Positions 47,401 through 59,800 of a stretch of 64,000 bases of DNA are shown piece after piece (positions within the stretch are counted from its first letter, which is position 1; each line of letters starts with the position of its first letter). The notes below the pieces were generated by a model. That model did no database searches and was not told where the DNA came from. It saw only the letters and a list, made by a program, of their open reading frames with translations. A program made the translations under genes and the position numbers. Origin of the DNA: Seiridium cupressi (Eukaryota; Ascomycota; Sordariomycetes; Amphisphaeriales; Sporocadaceae); the NCBI GenBank assembly GCA_036674765.1, contig JARVKI010000005.1, forward strand, positions 310,001-374,000. Direction: 5' to 3'.

Positions 47401-49512
47401 GGCAGCTGTTGTAACGGCAGGGCTCTTGCTGGTCGACCTTTTTTCTTTCTTTTTTGTTTCTTCATCGCTGACGAAAGGTGGCTTTTTTCATGCAGCTCGA
47501 GAGTGAATGACCTGCAGCTGCCAGCCATAGCCACCGCCCTACGCCTATCAGCACGGCAGGCAGGGGCAGGGGAAACTCATGTCGCAATGCAACTGCCAGG
47601 GCTCGTTTCCTTCTAGAACCATTCTGGAATCTGTAACCATCCCACCGATGTGACGATGCCATGTCACACAATTCAAGACGCAGCCTAATGTAGGAATCCT
47701 CAAACCGGTGTGCTCATATCTTTGGGAACTCACAGCCTAGCCAGCAGAGCGCGGCATTCGAGGATTTTCGACAAGGACCATGGTCCTAACCCATGTACCT
47801 TTTTAAGGCTCTGTCACCCTGAATGATCTGCTAAATAAGGCTCGTGGCGACGGCCCATCGCAACTAGAATGGTACCTCCAGCCTCTAGCCAACGCCCCGT
47901 TTTTGGAAGAGAGACCAGCGGGCGCCCCGTGCAGAAGCTTTGGAGCTTCACACCGTTCCTCGCCCTCACCTACAGTAGGCTCTTCCCTCTCATCGTCGTT
48001 GCTGGAGAGGCAAGTCGCGAGTCCATACTAGGCTGGCGTTACCTGTCCTCCAAGAAACAAGAGTCGAACGGGCGGTCCACCCACACAAAGCACGCGAGAC
48101 CAGGCCAGCAGGCGCAACGTCCGTGAGACAGACTCACCTCGTCCGCGGCCCCTCTAAACCACAGCGAAGAGGTCCACTTTCCGACTGCTGCTTCCACTGA
48201 CCGCGGGGACGCCAAAACAACGACATCAACAGCAACAATCGCCGCCTTCTGTACAACTACCTGTCCTCCTCTCATTTACGACTACTTGCATCCTGGATAT
48301 CCCATCACTGATTGGAAGGCCCCGGGATTTGCGCCTCTGGTTCCTGACGTAGGGATTCAGTCCTGCTTCCAATGAGAGGGCAGAGGTCACTTTACTCCCG
48401 CCATACCCATACCCATCCATACCTGTACCCGGGCCATACCCACCACACGGACGGCACCCCTAAACTGCATATCCATCTTTTGTCTAAAACATTGAGCTCT
48501 CTTGTACTGCTATTCTGCCACCCTCGCACTGAACTTATCTTACCCTTCACGGTCTTTTGTTTCTTGAGCCTGCGTCTCTTTTCGGCGGAGCTGTTTATCT
48601 GCCTCGGGCACGGCTTTACCCATTGTTCTCATTGCGTTCGCGCTTGCCGTCACGGCCGTTTGTAAAGCTAGCCATCCTGGACTAAACCGTCCCAACGCTG
48701 GATACCGCCATCCCCTCGCTCTTCACCTCCAACCCTCCTCGAAACTCGGTCGCGTGCACCGTTACATGCCGCTCGTCTGCTGGCTCGGCTCATCTACTTC
48801 GGCAGACCCGACAGCCTCGTTTGTGACACAGTGAGCGCGCAGGCAGGCCCCGCCGCTTGTCTTCGCTGCGCAGCTCAGCTCAGCTCAGCTCAGCTCAGCC
48901 ACGGGTGCAGCTCTATACCTGCCGTAGGTTACAAGGATGCCCTCTGTCTGACAGCGCACAAGCGCACCAGAATAGAACGAGTGCTGACCGAGTTCTTGTA
49001 CATGTCCAGTAGTGCCAGTCTAGAGCAAAATCTCCTGTCGCGACAAAACAGCACTGTTCACCCTCAAGGCATTTCGCCACGAGGGTCCAAAAGCCCCCCA
49101 TTGCGGTTTCGCTACTCCGATATTCCCCACGCGCTGGCTGTCTGCGACCTGCCATTAGAGACGAAACCACGACTCTATCGAATCAGATATTACGGAATTG
49201 GCCCTGGCTGGAAACATTACTGTTGCTGGTGTTCGCCATTTGCACCACGGTTTGGGTTGATCCCGTGTGTTCCCTCGACAAGGAGCACTGATCTGCTTCT
49301 CCAGCAGCGGCTTAGCTTCTGAGTGTTCGCTATAGCATGAAGACTTTCTCGCGCGAGGTCATATTCGATCAATCCGGTTCTTCGGCTTAGCACAAAATAC
49401 TCGACGTTCAAAGACATTGGTGCTGTCTGGGAGAATTCTAAGTCGGTGCGAGGATCGGGTGTTATTCCAACGCTCCCTTGGCTTGCCCAGCCTGGGCCGG
49501 TAGCCAGCAATC
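44480..49512. other. About 5 kb without a supported gene; right end is a long leader/promoter
   Basis: Frames at 45250-45576, 45926-46234 and elsewhere have no recognisable family. From about 48180 to 49500 the plus strand is pyrimidine-rich with many short upstream frames, consistent with the promoter and a long transcript leader of the F-box gene. A (CAGCT)n microsatellite lies at 48871-48898. Confidence 0.5.
48871..48898. repeat. (CAGCT) pentanucleotide microsatellite
   Basis: Five to six tandem CAGCT units are directly visible in the presumed leader of the F-box gene. Confidence 0.85.
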
Positions 49513-52437
49513 ATGATTCGAAACAGGAGCCCGCGTTCTCCGCCTTCGGCCTACAGGGCCCTTGCGCATCATCCTGCTGCTGGTCAGATGCTGGATTCCG
49601 TATCGCTGATTAGGTCTTTCAATGTCGAAACGAACCCGACGAGACCGATGCGCCCCTCTCCATTAACAGCGTCGACCATTCCAGACATGCCTTTAGATCT
49701 GCTTGATCGCATGAGGTCTTTTCCCCTTTTCATGTCAGCTCCCGAGGAGTTCTTGGTCGCGATTGGCAAGCATCTGCGGCCCCAGATTCATTCCGCGCAT
49801 GACCATATACTCAGAGAAGGGGATATTGCCAAGGCCATGTATTGGCTAGTTCGTGGTGTGGTTGCAGTGACGTCCCGAGATAGTGAAGCCGTCTATGCTG
49901 AGCTAAAACCCGGCTCCTTCTTTGGCGAGATTGGTGTTCTCATGGATATGCCTCGAACGGCCACCATTGTGGCGCGGACCAAGTGTCTCTTGCTCGTCCT
50001 CAAGAAAGAAGACCTCCAACAGGAGCTCCCAGGATTCCCCGACATGGAAAAGGCAATAAGGCATGAAGCTCATGAGCGGCTTACTATCCTAAACAAGAAG
50101 CGCCAAGAAAGTGGCCAGACAGTCAAGGCCACAACTGGGTCGTCGTTGGCAAGGGAAGCAGCTCCAGGCGAGGTTTCCACTGGCGATAAGGGTGTCATTA
50201 GAGAGGGCGCTGTGGTTAACCATAAGAAGAGGAAATCACCCAGCCCTGGTGTCATTGAAGGCCCTTCAGCTGGAAGCGCCCTCGGCAGTGGAGTTGTCAA
50301 CGTCAGACAAACACTTAGAGAGCTCCCACTTTTCGCGACGCTGCCTCCCGACATCCTCCACTTCCTCGGAATGAGCGCCCAGCCCAAGACATACCCTCCT
50401 TTCACTGATATTGTACAGCAAGGAGCGCCGGGTGTGGAGATTTATTTCATTGTGCGAGGCGAGGCCGAGGTCATACATGAGCCAACAAAGGGTCAGACAA
50501 CTCTCAGACGCTCCAAGCGCTCCTCATACGTACGGCCGAGACTTCGGCAGGGCCAATATTTTGGTGAAGTCGCAAGTCTTGGTCTATCACGTGAGCGTAC
50601 TGCTACGGTCAGGTCCATCACAACGGTCGAATGTCTTATGATTAGTGCAGAAGCAATTCAAGAGCTGTGGCGGAGATGTCCGTCAGATATCAAGAAGCAG
50701 GTCGAAGAGACGGCGAGAACAAGGATAAAACCGGCAGACGATGATACGGAGATGGTGGATGTTGGTGCGGCCGACAAATCTGAGCCATCCACGCCAGTCA
50801 AGACTGCGCCGACCATGATTTTTACGACTCCCTCCAAGCCGTCATCGCCCTCAAAGGATGATTTGGACATCATCAAACCAAAAGACCCCGATCCATTCCT
50901 TAGTGTTGATATGGAGAACATGAGGAACCGCCGCCGAGGTTCGCTCGCCCCGCCGACCCCTCCCGCCGACTCTCCCAGCACCCCGACGACAAATGGCCTC
51001 CGGCAGCGTATGATTGAGATGACTACGCCTGTCAAGTTCGCAATCCCCTCCTTCTCCCCTGATTCTGAAGGTCCCTCTAAAAAGGCTAGAATTCTGCCCA
51101 AACGACCGGCCCAGACCGAGCAAGCCGCACTGCCAGACGACCTTCTCGTCTCTGTCTGGCAGTGGCTTGATATCGTTGAACTCCTCCGCCTACGACAGAT
51201 TTCGTCACATTGGCGCAAAATCCTCGCAACGTCACCAAAGCTTTGTCGTGATGTCGATTTGAGACCATACAATCGTCACCTGACTGACAGTGTGCTTATT
51301 AATATCATAGCGCCGTTCATCGGTCCGCGCCCAGCATCAATGGATCTGAGCAACTGCTTTCACATCACCGACGAGGGTTTCTCGACCCTGTGGAAGGTCT
51401 GCGGTAAGAACATCAAGGCGTGGAGGATGAAGTCAGTCTGGGATGTCTCGGCAAACCAGATCCTGGACATGAGCGAGCATGCCAAAGGGCTTGAAGAGGT
51501 CGATTGGAGTAATTGTCGCAAAGTCGGCGACAACTTGCTGGCTCGCGTGGTCGGCTGGGTTGTCCCAGAGCAGGCACCCCAAGGCCGCCAGCAAGTCGTC
51601 ATTGCTGGTTCCCGCGGACGAGGGCAGAAGCCACAGACTCAGACCATCACCTTGCCACCTGCGGGCACGGTTATTGGCTGTCCAAAACTCAAGCGACTCA
51701 ATCTCTCCTACTGCAAGCATATCACGGACCGATCAATGGCCCACTTGGCTGCTCACGCTTCGAACCGTCTCGAGTCGCTGTCATTGACTCGCTGCACCTC
51801 CATCACGGATGCCGGCTTCCAGTCGTGGACACCCTTCCGATTCAATAACTTGACTCATCTCTGCCTAGCTGACTGTACCTACCTCTCGGACAATGCCGTT
51901 GTAGCTCTTGCGAATGCTGCAAAGTCGCTGACTCATCTTGACTTGTCATTTTGTTGCGCTCTGTCCGACACAGCGACCGAAGTCGTGGCACTTGGTCTTC
52001 CCATGCTACAGGAGCTCAAGATGGCTTTCTGCGGTAGTGCTGTAAGCGACAACAGCCTTGCTTGCATTGCTCTTCATCTTAACGATTTAGAGCGACTTAG
52101 TGTAAGGGGTTGCGTACGTGTCACTGCCGTGGGTGCGGAGAGCGTGTTGGATGGCTGCTCGCGGATGACCTGGCTGGATGTAAGCCAGTGTCGCAACCTT
52201 GAAAGCTGGGTCAATGGCGGTGGTGTAGGCAGGTGGGGCTACGATGAGCGCGCCAATAGGGGAAAGGAGGCGCAAAGCATCAGCGAAATGGAGAAAGACT
52301 GGGTTGCTCAGAGTCCGCCCATGATGAAGCGCATGAGCCTCATCCCACCCCGCAACGCGGGCATGGGGTTCAGGAACAGACGGGCCAGAAGACCTGTGGC
52401 CTTCGTGGTTGAGAAGGGGCCGGGTGAGCTACGATAG
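49513..52437 (+). CDS. Two cNMP-binding domains + F-box + leucine-rich repeats, 974 aa
   Basis: This is an intronless 974-aa protein. After a disordered N-terminus, a cyclic-nucleotide-binding domain spans about residues 67-180 (FPLFMSAPEEFLVAIG...GSFFGEIGVLMDMPRTATIVA). A second lies at about 268-390 (LPLFATLPPDILHFLG...GQYFGEVASLGLSRERTATV). Both phosphate-binding cassettes keep the G-E and R-x-A-T positions. A low-complexity Ser/Pro/Lys linker leads to an F-box (LPDDLLVSVWQWLDIVELLRLRQISSHWRKI, about 538-570). AMN1-type leucine-rich repeats follow (about 600-900), such as LKRLNLSYCKHITDRSM and LTHLCLADCTYLSDNAV. Inference: an SCF ubiquitin-ligase substrate receptor that may respond to a cyclic nucleotide or use the folds structurally. 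The C-terminal tail is basic. Confidence 0.9.
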   Translation: MIRNRSPRSPPSAYRALAHHPAAGQMLDSVSLIRSFNVETNPTRPMRPSPLTASTIPDMPLDLLDRMRSFPLFMSAPEEFLVAIGKHLRPQIHSAHDHILREGDIAKAMYWLVRGVVAVTSRDSEAVYAELKPGSFFGEIGVLMDMPRTATIVARTKCLLLVLKKEDLQQELPGFPDMEKAIRHEAHERLTILNKKRQESGQTVKATTGSSLAREAAPGEVSTGDKGVIREGAVVNHKKRKSPSPGVIEGPSAGSALGSGVVNVRQTLRELPLFATLPPDILHFLGMSAQPKTYPPFTDIVQQGAPGVEIYFIVRGEAEVIHEPTKGQTTLRRSKRSSYVRPRLRQGQYFGEVASLGLSRERTATVRSITTVECLMISAEAIQELWRRCPSDIKKQVEETARTRIKPADDDTEMVDVGAADKSEPSTPVKTAPTMIFTTPSKPSSPSKDDLDIIKPKDPDPFLSVDMENMRNRRRGSLAPPTPPADSPSTPTTNGLRQRMIEMTTPVKFAIPSFSPDSEGPSKKARILPKRPAQTEQAALPDDLLVSVWQWLDIVELLRLRQISSHWRKILATSPKLCRDVDLRPYNRHLTDSVLINIIAPFIGPRPASMDLSNCFHITDEGFSTLWKVCGKNIKAWRMKSVWDVSANQILDMSEHAKGLEEVDWSNCRKVGDNLLARVVGWVVPEQAPQGRQQVVIAGSRGRGQKPQTQTITLPPAGTVIGCPKLKRLNLSYCKHITDRSMAHLAAHASNRLESLSLTRCTSITDAGFQSWTPFRFNNLTHLCLADCTYLSDNAVVALANAAKSLTHLDLSFCCALSDTATEVVALGLPMLQELKMAFCGSAVSDNSLACIALHLNDLERLSVRGCVRVTAVGAESVLDGCSRMTWLDVSQCRNLESWVNGGGVGRWGYDERANRGKEAQSISEMEKDWVAQSPPMMKRMSLIPPRNAGMGFRNRRARRPVAFVVEKGPGELR

Positions 52438-53209
52438 TGGCCCAATGACACGACTAGTTAGTGGATTTTCCCAGCCGAGAGATGCTCGCAGTACATAAAA
52501 TCTCAGACTGGGCTCTCTTGTGGTTGATATATGGCTTGTCTGAAGGAAAGCATTGAAAAATACCCCCATTGCACATAGACTTGGAGTTTACAGGTCGGGC
52601 ATGTTGCATTTATGGTTTGGGCGGGATCTCTCTGTGCACCATCGTTATCCGCAAACGCTGCTGCTTCAATCTTAGCAACCGGACTAGACGGCATAGAATA
52701 TTGGCTGAAGTAGCAGCCTCGAATACCTTTAGATGTATTATTGCTTTACCGATCCAACATATCGGTCATAACGCTACCTAGCGCTTTACTTGCACCTTCA
52801 TGCATATGTGTTGCGGCTTGGACATGGGAGCTGATGGCTCTCTACCTCGCCCTCGTAAACATTCTACCCTGGCACACCTTTGACCCACATGCGGGTGACG
52901 TGCGGGTTGGCGGGCTATTGAATTGCCTGATTGATAAGCCTGTGGATCGGAGGTGGGCTCGATTTCAGGATCGGGTCCCGCTTCCATTCGGGGGTCTGCC
53001 GAAGCCGGGGCTAGTATGTAAATCCCGAAAGTCTCCCGTTTTTTCATGAATGACTTCCAAGAGAGAGGAATTTTCTCACAGCTAGGTACAAATATAATTT
53101 ATATTCTTGACGGACGACATAGATCTTAAGAGATTTAGATCGGGGGGGGTTTTTTTCTTGGCCGTCGAAAAGAGATACAAAGCGTTCGCATAGCACCAGT
53201 CAAGTCAAC
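52438..53209. other. Intergenic upstream of the first medium-chain reductase
   Basis: Short frames only. A G run (about 53142-53149) followed by a T run lies about 50 nt before the next ATG. Confidence 0.55.
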
Positions 53210-54341
53210 ATGAAGCAGTGGGTCACGAATCAAGATGGACTTGAGAATATCAAGCTGGTCGATTCTCCCGTCCCAGATGAAGCTGGATTGGGGGAGGGGG
53301 AGGTGCTGGTCAAGATCACCCGCGTCTCTCTGAACTACCGGGATACGGAGGGTATGCATAAACTTGACGACCTTCTTCAACATTACTAGGCATTATAGGT
53401 ACTGACTGAAAAATGTAGTTGTTATGGGCCTCTACGGCCACCATGACTCTATGAAGCAAGAGGCCAGCGCACTGGTGCCCTGCTCCGACATCTGTGGGAC
53501 CATTGTGAAAGTCGGTTCGGGTGTGTCCGGGCTCGAAGAGGGCCAGCGTGTAATGGCCACCTTCAACCAGTCGCATGTCAAGGGCCAGATTACCGAGAAG
53601 GACATGGGATCAGGACTCGGCCTGCCGAACCCGGGCTGTCTGACCGAGTACCGCGTCTTCCCGGACTACGGCCTCGTGAGGGTGCCCGATTACATGACGG
53701 ACGACGAGGCGTCCTGCCTCCCCATCGCCGCCGTCACCGCCTGGATGAGCCTCAACACGTTTCAGCCCGTCGGCCAGCCACTGGGTGGCAAGGACAAGGT
53801 GGTTGTCCTTCAAGGAACGGGCGGCGTTTCGATATCGGGTCTCCAGATCGCAAAGGCGCTGGGGCTGACTGCGATCGTCACCTCGTCCTCCGACGAGAAG
53901 CTGGCGCGCGCGAAGGAGATGGGCGCCGATCACACGATCAACTACAGGACCAACCCGGACTGGCAAAAGGCCGTGCTGGAACTCACAGGCGGCAGGGGAG
54001 CAGACGTCATCTTCGAGACCGGTGGTGCCGAGACGCTGTCCAAGTCTTTTGACTGTGTGGCCTTTGGGGGCTTAATTAGCTGTATCGGGTATTTGTCTGG
54101 CAAGGAAGATGCGCCTGGAAACAGGATGAACACGAATCTGTTGGCGCTGAAGAGAAATGTTACGCTGAAGGGTATGTTGAATGGGCCGAAAGACCGGTTT
54201 GAGGAGATGTTGGGCATTTATGAGAAGGCAAAGATCCATCCTGTGGTTGATAAGACCTTTGAATTTGGGCAGGCAAAGGAGGCTTTGCAATATCTGTATG
54301 GCGGCAAGCACTTCGGAAAAGTTGTTATCAAGGTAGCGTAA
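53210..54341 (+). CDS. Medium-chain (MDR) alcohol dehydrogenase/quinone reductase-like, 354 aa
   Basis: Exons are 53210-53351 and 53419-54341, with a 67-nt intron (GTATGC donor, CTGAC branch), giving 1065 nt. The catalytic domain reads VLVKITRVSLNYRDTEVVMG, then VPCSDICGTIVKVGSGVSGLEEGQRV, typical of NAD(P)-dependent MDR oxidoreductases of the YogA/zinc-type group. The nucleotide-binding Rossmann motif is LQGTGGVSISGLQIAKALG, followed by ADHTINYRTNPDW and the substrate-domain end HPVVDKTFEFGQAKEALQYL...GKVVIKV. The full structural-zinc cysteine cluster of classical ADHs is absent. Substrate unknown. It ends 84 bp from the end of a second MDR gene on the opposite strand. Confidence 0.9.
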
Positions 54342-54425
54342 GTATAGATAGTATCTTCCAATTTTCATATCAGTGTGGTGGTACAATGCAGCATGTGGGT
54401 AGCAGGCATGCCGAACTCTGTTGCC

Positions 54426-55571
54426 TTATTCATCCACGACAACAACCATTTTCGCGCCGCCGCCCCCTTGCTCCAAGATCTCATGCACTTTCTGAATCTC
54501 ATCAAATTTGAACGCTTTGACAGGGATCCTGAGTCCCCCAGCCTCGATGTCCTGGATGAGAGCCTCCCAAGGCATCATCAAGAAATCGTCGGGCCCCCCG
54601 CCATACACACACAATCTGGCACGGTTCGGCAGATCCTCGAAGAGGCTGAACTTATCCCAGTCCCAAGAGCCACCTGTGATACCCGCCATGCACACTGTAC
54701 CCTTGGGCACTACGCACTTCAACGAGTCTCTCGTTGTCGTGGCCCCGACTAGCTCGAGCACCTTGTTAAAGCCCTTCTTGTTACTATTCTTGACCTGGTC
54801 CGCAATCTCACCACTGTCAATGAAGACCTCGTCGGCTCCGGCATCCAGCAACATCTGCTCACGCCCCTTGGAGCGCGTCGTGGCCCCAATACGAGTGGCG
54901 CCCATCCTTCGGGCCATCTGTATCGCGCACAAGCCGATGGAGCTCGTCGCGCCACGAATGAGCAGGCTTTCTCCGGCCTTGAAGTCAAGACCCTGAACCA
55001 GCGACCCCCATGTGGTCTGCAGCATCTCGGGCAGAGATGTGAGAACGCTTATGGGTAGATTGGTCGGTGGGATGGGCCGTACGTTTGTTTCCGTCACGCA
55101 CGTGTACTCGGCGTACGAGCCCTGTATCTGACGTCCCATGCCGCCCATGCATGTTGCTAAGCATTGCTTGTTTCAGAATTGCTCTTCATGTCGCTCGGAG
55201 ATAGTGAACGCGGAGTCGGCTTACCCACGCGTGTTCCGATTGGATATCTGCTAGATTTTGTAGAATTCTCCGGATAGTCCACGATGGTACCAATGCACTC
55301 GATCCCGATGATCCGGGGAAACACCACACCCGGTGAGTGACCCTGGCGTGTGAACATCTCTGCTTGAAGGTCAGAGTCGACTATCTTGTGGGTCTCAGTT
55401 CGGCAACCAGTTACCAGCTCGATTGATACCAAATCCTAGCACCTTGACCAAGACTTGCCCGTCCTCTGGAGAGGGACGATCGATGTTCTGGATCTTGAGC
55501 ACATCGACCGGCCCGGGAGCTTCACACACGGCAGCGCGCATGGTCTTTGGAAGGCTGGGTGCTGAAGGCAT
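54426..55571 (-). CDS. Medium-chain (MDR) quinone oxidoreductase-like protein, 340 aa
   Basis: Minus-strand exons are 55415-55571, 55225-55359 and 54426-55156 (1023 nt), with 55- and 68-nt introns. MRAAVCEAPGPVDVLKIQ and VLVKVLGFGINRAEMFTRQGHSPGVVFPRIIGIECIGTIV are the standard start of zinc-free quinone reductases. RVATCMGGMGRQIQGSYAEYT precedes the nucleotide-binding region (LLIRGATSSIGLCAIQMARRMGA). The chain ends KVHEILEQGGGGAKMVVVVDE. The likely reaction is NADPH-dependent reduction of a quinone or enone. It is tail-to-tail with the first MDR gene, so the two may be co-expressed or simply neighbours. They are only distantly alike, so no recent tandem duplication is implied. Confidence 0.9.
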
Positions 55572-56807
55572 AGTTTATTATCACTTTATTTGTTTTCCGA
55601 TATATCTGACAGGGAACAACTTCAGTGCAATGCTGCATGCATGATACAGATAGAGGGCAAATCGACAGGCGGCCGAGGGAGCAGTTGAATTCCTCTTCTT
55701 GTCCTGCTTTCAACATGTTGCTTGGACCAGCCCCGCAAAGCTTACATTAGCGTCTCTGCATCCCAACGCGGTAGAATACACGCTTGCCACTAGGTTGGTC
55801 AGCAGCCTGCCACTGCATTAGCCACCAAGGAATATACCAGCTGGATGATTTGCTCAGAGATCGATGCGATGCACCCTCCATCGATAGGCCCGGAAGACGC
55901 GGAGTTGAGGATGTCATGCGTCCATATTGACCAGGGGTGCAGGTGCAGGGTCGACGCTCTGTGGACCAATTCGGAGCTCTGTCTGATTGTTTAGGGCGAC
56001 CTTATTACCGTATTGTTTTCTGGCTTATGGCAATTCTTCGAAGAAGCTATGGCGGCAAGTCCTACCAGATCGGGCCTGGCCCTTTTTGCCCGGTATAAAA
56101 GAGCCAAGCGCTATTTTATCTCCTAGTGCGACAGCCCTATCGGTCGCCAAGCTCCACCCTGGCCGGCCAGTAACAAGCCTGAAGAGCCTCATCCACATCC
56201 TAAATGTGAAGCAGGAGGCCATGGCCTGAGAAGCTTGTTTCCCTTGGCCGTTGTACAGAGGCATATGGAATGGTGAGGCCGTAGGCTGGTGAGCTTCCGT
56301 CAATCATGCGCAGGTTCCCGAGCTCGATTTTCGGACCCCAAGCAGCTGTAGGTCATAGCAAAAATGTATGACTCCGACTGGCATGTTTACGGCTGTTGCT
56401 TGTACTCAATGCATGGTGTGTAAGCACTGGCCTTAGCTTATGGCGGGCCTCTGCGGTCCTCACGGCTAATGCCGTTGGGTCAATTGAATGAAGGATGGCG
56501 AACCGGCTTCGCCCCGGTTTCTGCACCGTTGGCGGGCAGGGACATTGTCTCGTCTCGTCTGCAACAATTTCTCCCAACTGGGCGATAAGATCTTGTGAAC
56601 TCTGCTTTCTTAATCGACGTCACGGGCCTGGCCGCAACCACCACCCCTCTTGCTGCTGCTCATTGACTCGCTCGCCCACTGCTGCGGCATTTATGGTGTT
56701 CTTGGGATCTTAAATGTGACCGAGGCTGCGTCTAAGCGCCAAACCTTTGGACTGCAAATCGGTTCTTGCGCAGGGGCTGCTCTGGACCTCCCCAAACGCC
56801 CGCCGCC
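55572..56807. other. Divergent intergenic region with promoters
   Basis: Holds the promoter of the MDR gene (left) and the leader of the large Zn2Cys6 gene (right). The latter ATG sits in a strong GCCGCCATGC context. No other gene is seen. Confidence 0.55.
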
Positions 56808-59800
56808 ATGCCCACCGCATCTCTCCACGATGACTCGAGTCCTATGGACGCTTCGCCGGACCACTCGCAGGACGGCAACGGCGAGTCGACCAACACGCCC
56901 GCCAATTCCACCCCTCGCGATGCCGCCATTGCGGGGTCCGCTCCCGGCATCAGTCACTCGGCCTCTGGAGCCACCGTCATCGACCCCAGCGTCGAGCCCT
57001 CCTCGACCCTCAACCCCCGATCATGCGTCACCTGCCGGAGGAGAAAGGTCCGCTGCGACAAGCGCATGCCCTGTAGTAACTGTCGCAAGGCACGCATTTC
57101 TTGCATCTTTCCTGCGCCCGGTAGAGCCCCGCGCCGCCCGCGCCCCAGAGACCCGAATGCACCTCCGAAACAGACGAGCGAGCGGGAGGTGGAGCTGATC
57201 AAGCGGTTGCGGAAGCTGGAAGGAATTGTGGAGGAGTTGAGCGGCCAGATCGAGGTCGAGGCGCGCCATCCCTCCAGCGCTGGGGAATCCCCCGACGACA
57301 CAACGCACGATGTCGAGCGGAGACGGCAGGATTCCGGTGTTTCGCCGCATTATTCTGCGCCGGCAGGCTTTCCCCCGTTACCAAGCGCCCCAGGTCGATT
57401 GATGACTGCGAGCAACTCTCCCTGGGGTCCAATGCAGAGCCCCACGATGGGCGTCAACAAGGACTTTGGCAGGCTCGTCTTGAACGATAAGGGCAAGACT
57501 CGCTACGTCAGCAATGCATTCTGGTCCAAGATGAATGACGAGGTGAGGCGAGACGAAGGAGAACACCCCATATACCAGTGCTAACCGTGCCCTTATAGCT
57601 CACACAGTTGAGAGCCGAGACCCAGAAACTCACCGATGAGGAGACGCTCAACTCGGAAGACGACGGCAGCTCACTCAGCGCTGTCGAAACGCAACAGGAG
57701 CTGCTGACCGATCATCATGCATTCGTGCTTGGCTATCGGTCCTGCGACGTGGATCTTCGCAAATTACATCCCCTCCCCTCCCAAATACCCTTTATTTGGC
57801 AAGTCTACGTAGAGAACGTGGACCCATTGGTGAAACTATTACACGTTCCCTCTATGAACCCTATAATACGCAAAATCAGAAGCGACATGGACAACCTGTC
57901 TCCCGGGTTAGAGGCTTTGATGTTCTCCATCTATTATGCAGCCATCACTTCGTTGGAAGACGACGAGGTTAGCTTTGTGTCTTTGAATTGCTTTGGCCGT
58001 TGTTCTAACCAATTTCACTAGGTCAAGACAAATTTTGGTGCCGAAAAGTCCCATTTGATCAAGCAGTTCAGGTATGGCACAGAGCAGGCACTCGCCAAAG
58101 CCAATTTCTTGAACACGTCGGACCTGGTCGTCATCCAGGCTTTTGCGATCTTTCTGGTACTCGTGCGCCGCTACGACAACACTCGGTTTTCTTGGACATT
58201 GACTGGGCTTTTAATCCGCATAAGTCAGTCTGTTGGCACACACCGAGAAGGCACACATTTCGCCAATTTAAAACCATTCGAAATTGAAATGCGCCGCCGT
58301 CTGTGGTGGGCCATCTGTGTTTTGGATCTGCGCTCAGCTGAGGACCAGGGCACGGAGCTGACGATCGCTGAACATACTTTCGACACCCAGTTTCCCCTCA
58401 ACATAAACGACAGCGACATCTCGCCAGACATGAAGGAGTTTCCGAAAGAACGCCACGGAGCTACCGACATGACGTTCTGTCTCATCCGCTACGAGATCTG
58501 CAGTCTCGCGAGAAGGCTGCATGCCGCAAGCAATTCAATGGCACCCTGTCCAAGAGACACTCAACTGACATTGCAGGAACGTGAAGAAATGCTTCTTGAA
58601 ATGTACACAAGGGTCGAGGATAGATACCTGAAACCGTGCACCGACCAGGACGGCGATTTGCTCCACTGGGTTGCCGCTGCCATAGCTCGTCTGATCATGG
58701 CCAAGATGAGCCTCATAATCTACCAGCCAATCCTCTTCCCCGCTACGGGACAGGAAATTTCACAGGAGGTCCGCGATCGTATATTCATGTCGTCGACAGA
58801 AGTTGTGGAGTATAATCGACTGCTCAACACGGAGCCGAAATGCAAGCAGTACCGTTGGCTGTTTCAAACATACACACAGTGGCACGCCGTGGCTTACCTG
58901 CTTCTCGAAATTTGCCGACGCCCGTGGTCAAGCTCGGTTGAGAGGGCTTGGCTTGCATTAAGCGATTCTTTCAGCAGCACAGATCCGCATGAGTTCATGA
59001 AGTTGGCGCAACACAAAGGCGTATGGTTACCCCTCAAGAGACTCATGCTGAAGGCGGGCAAACATCGAGAAGAAGAGGTCAGCCGCCTCCAAGCAGATCC
59101 ACAAGCGGCTTTGCAGCTTGAAGAAGTTTCCTTCAAGAGAACCTCGGCAAACTTTCATAACCTGCCCAGTTCCGTGAGAGAAACGATCGCACAAGATCGC
59201 TGGCGGAAGCTGGTTGGACTTCCGGTTCCAGAGCGAAAACCTCATGATGGTTGCTTCAACGGCCAAAGCGTCCGGCAGCAAGCTCCATCTGACACACAGC
59301 CGATTAACCGAGCAAATGCTCAAGTACAAAACAACTTACAGCGTGATCTATCACAAACAGATCTTGATTATATTAGTGGGGTTATGACACAGCCAGATTT
59401 TAATCCTGCCGATTTCTGGTCTGTTGCCTTTCATGACAACTCAAACGATCTTGCTAGACAGGCCATTTTCGGCAATGGCTTACAGACGGGAAGTTTACCA
59501 CAACCGCAAGCACAACAGCCGCCACCAATGATGCCAAGGCTATCGAGTAATGGTAGTCCCATCACGAGTAAAGGCGGCATCGTCTTCCCACGCGACACCG
59601 GTTCTATACCCACAAATATGACACCTACAACACAAACCTCAGCGATGTCTCAACCGGCCGTACTTGCTCAGGCCACAGGCATGCTTGATGATAACCCACC
59701 ACCCTGGCTCTGGCCTAATGCATGGAAGTGGAATGACGCTGATGCCACTGCCAACCTTCCGCTGAACACGGAGGAAGTGGATGTTAATATGGAAGAAGAC

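Noticed and set aside
48372..48665. 97-codon frame in the leader of the F-box gene
   Set aside because: Low-complexity His/Thr and Leu/Phe composition and no homology. At most an upstream open frame.
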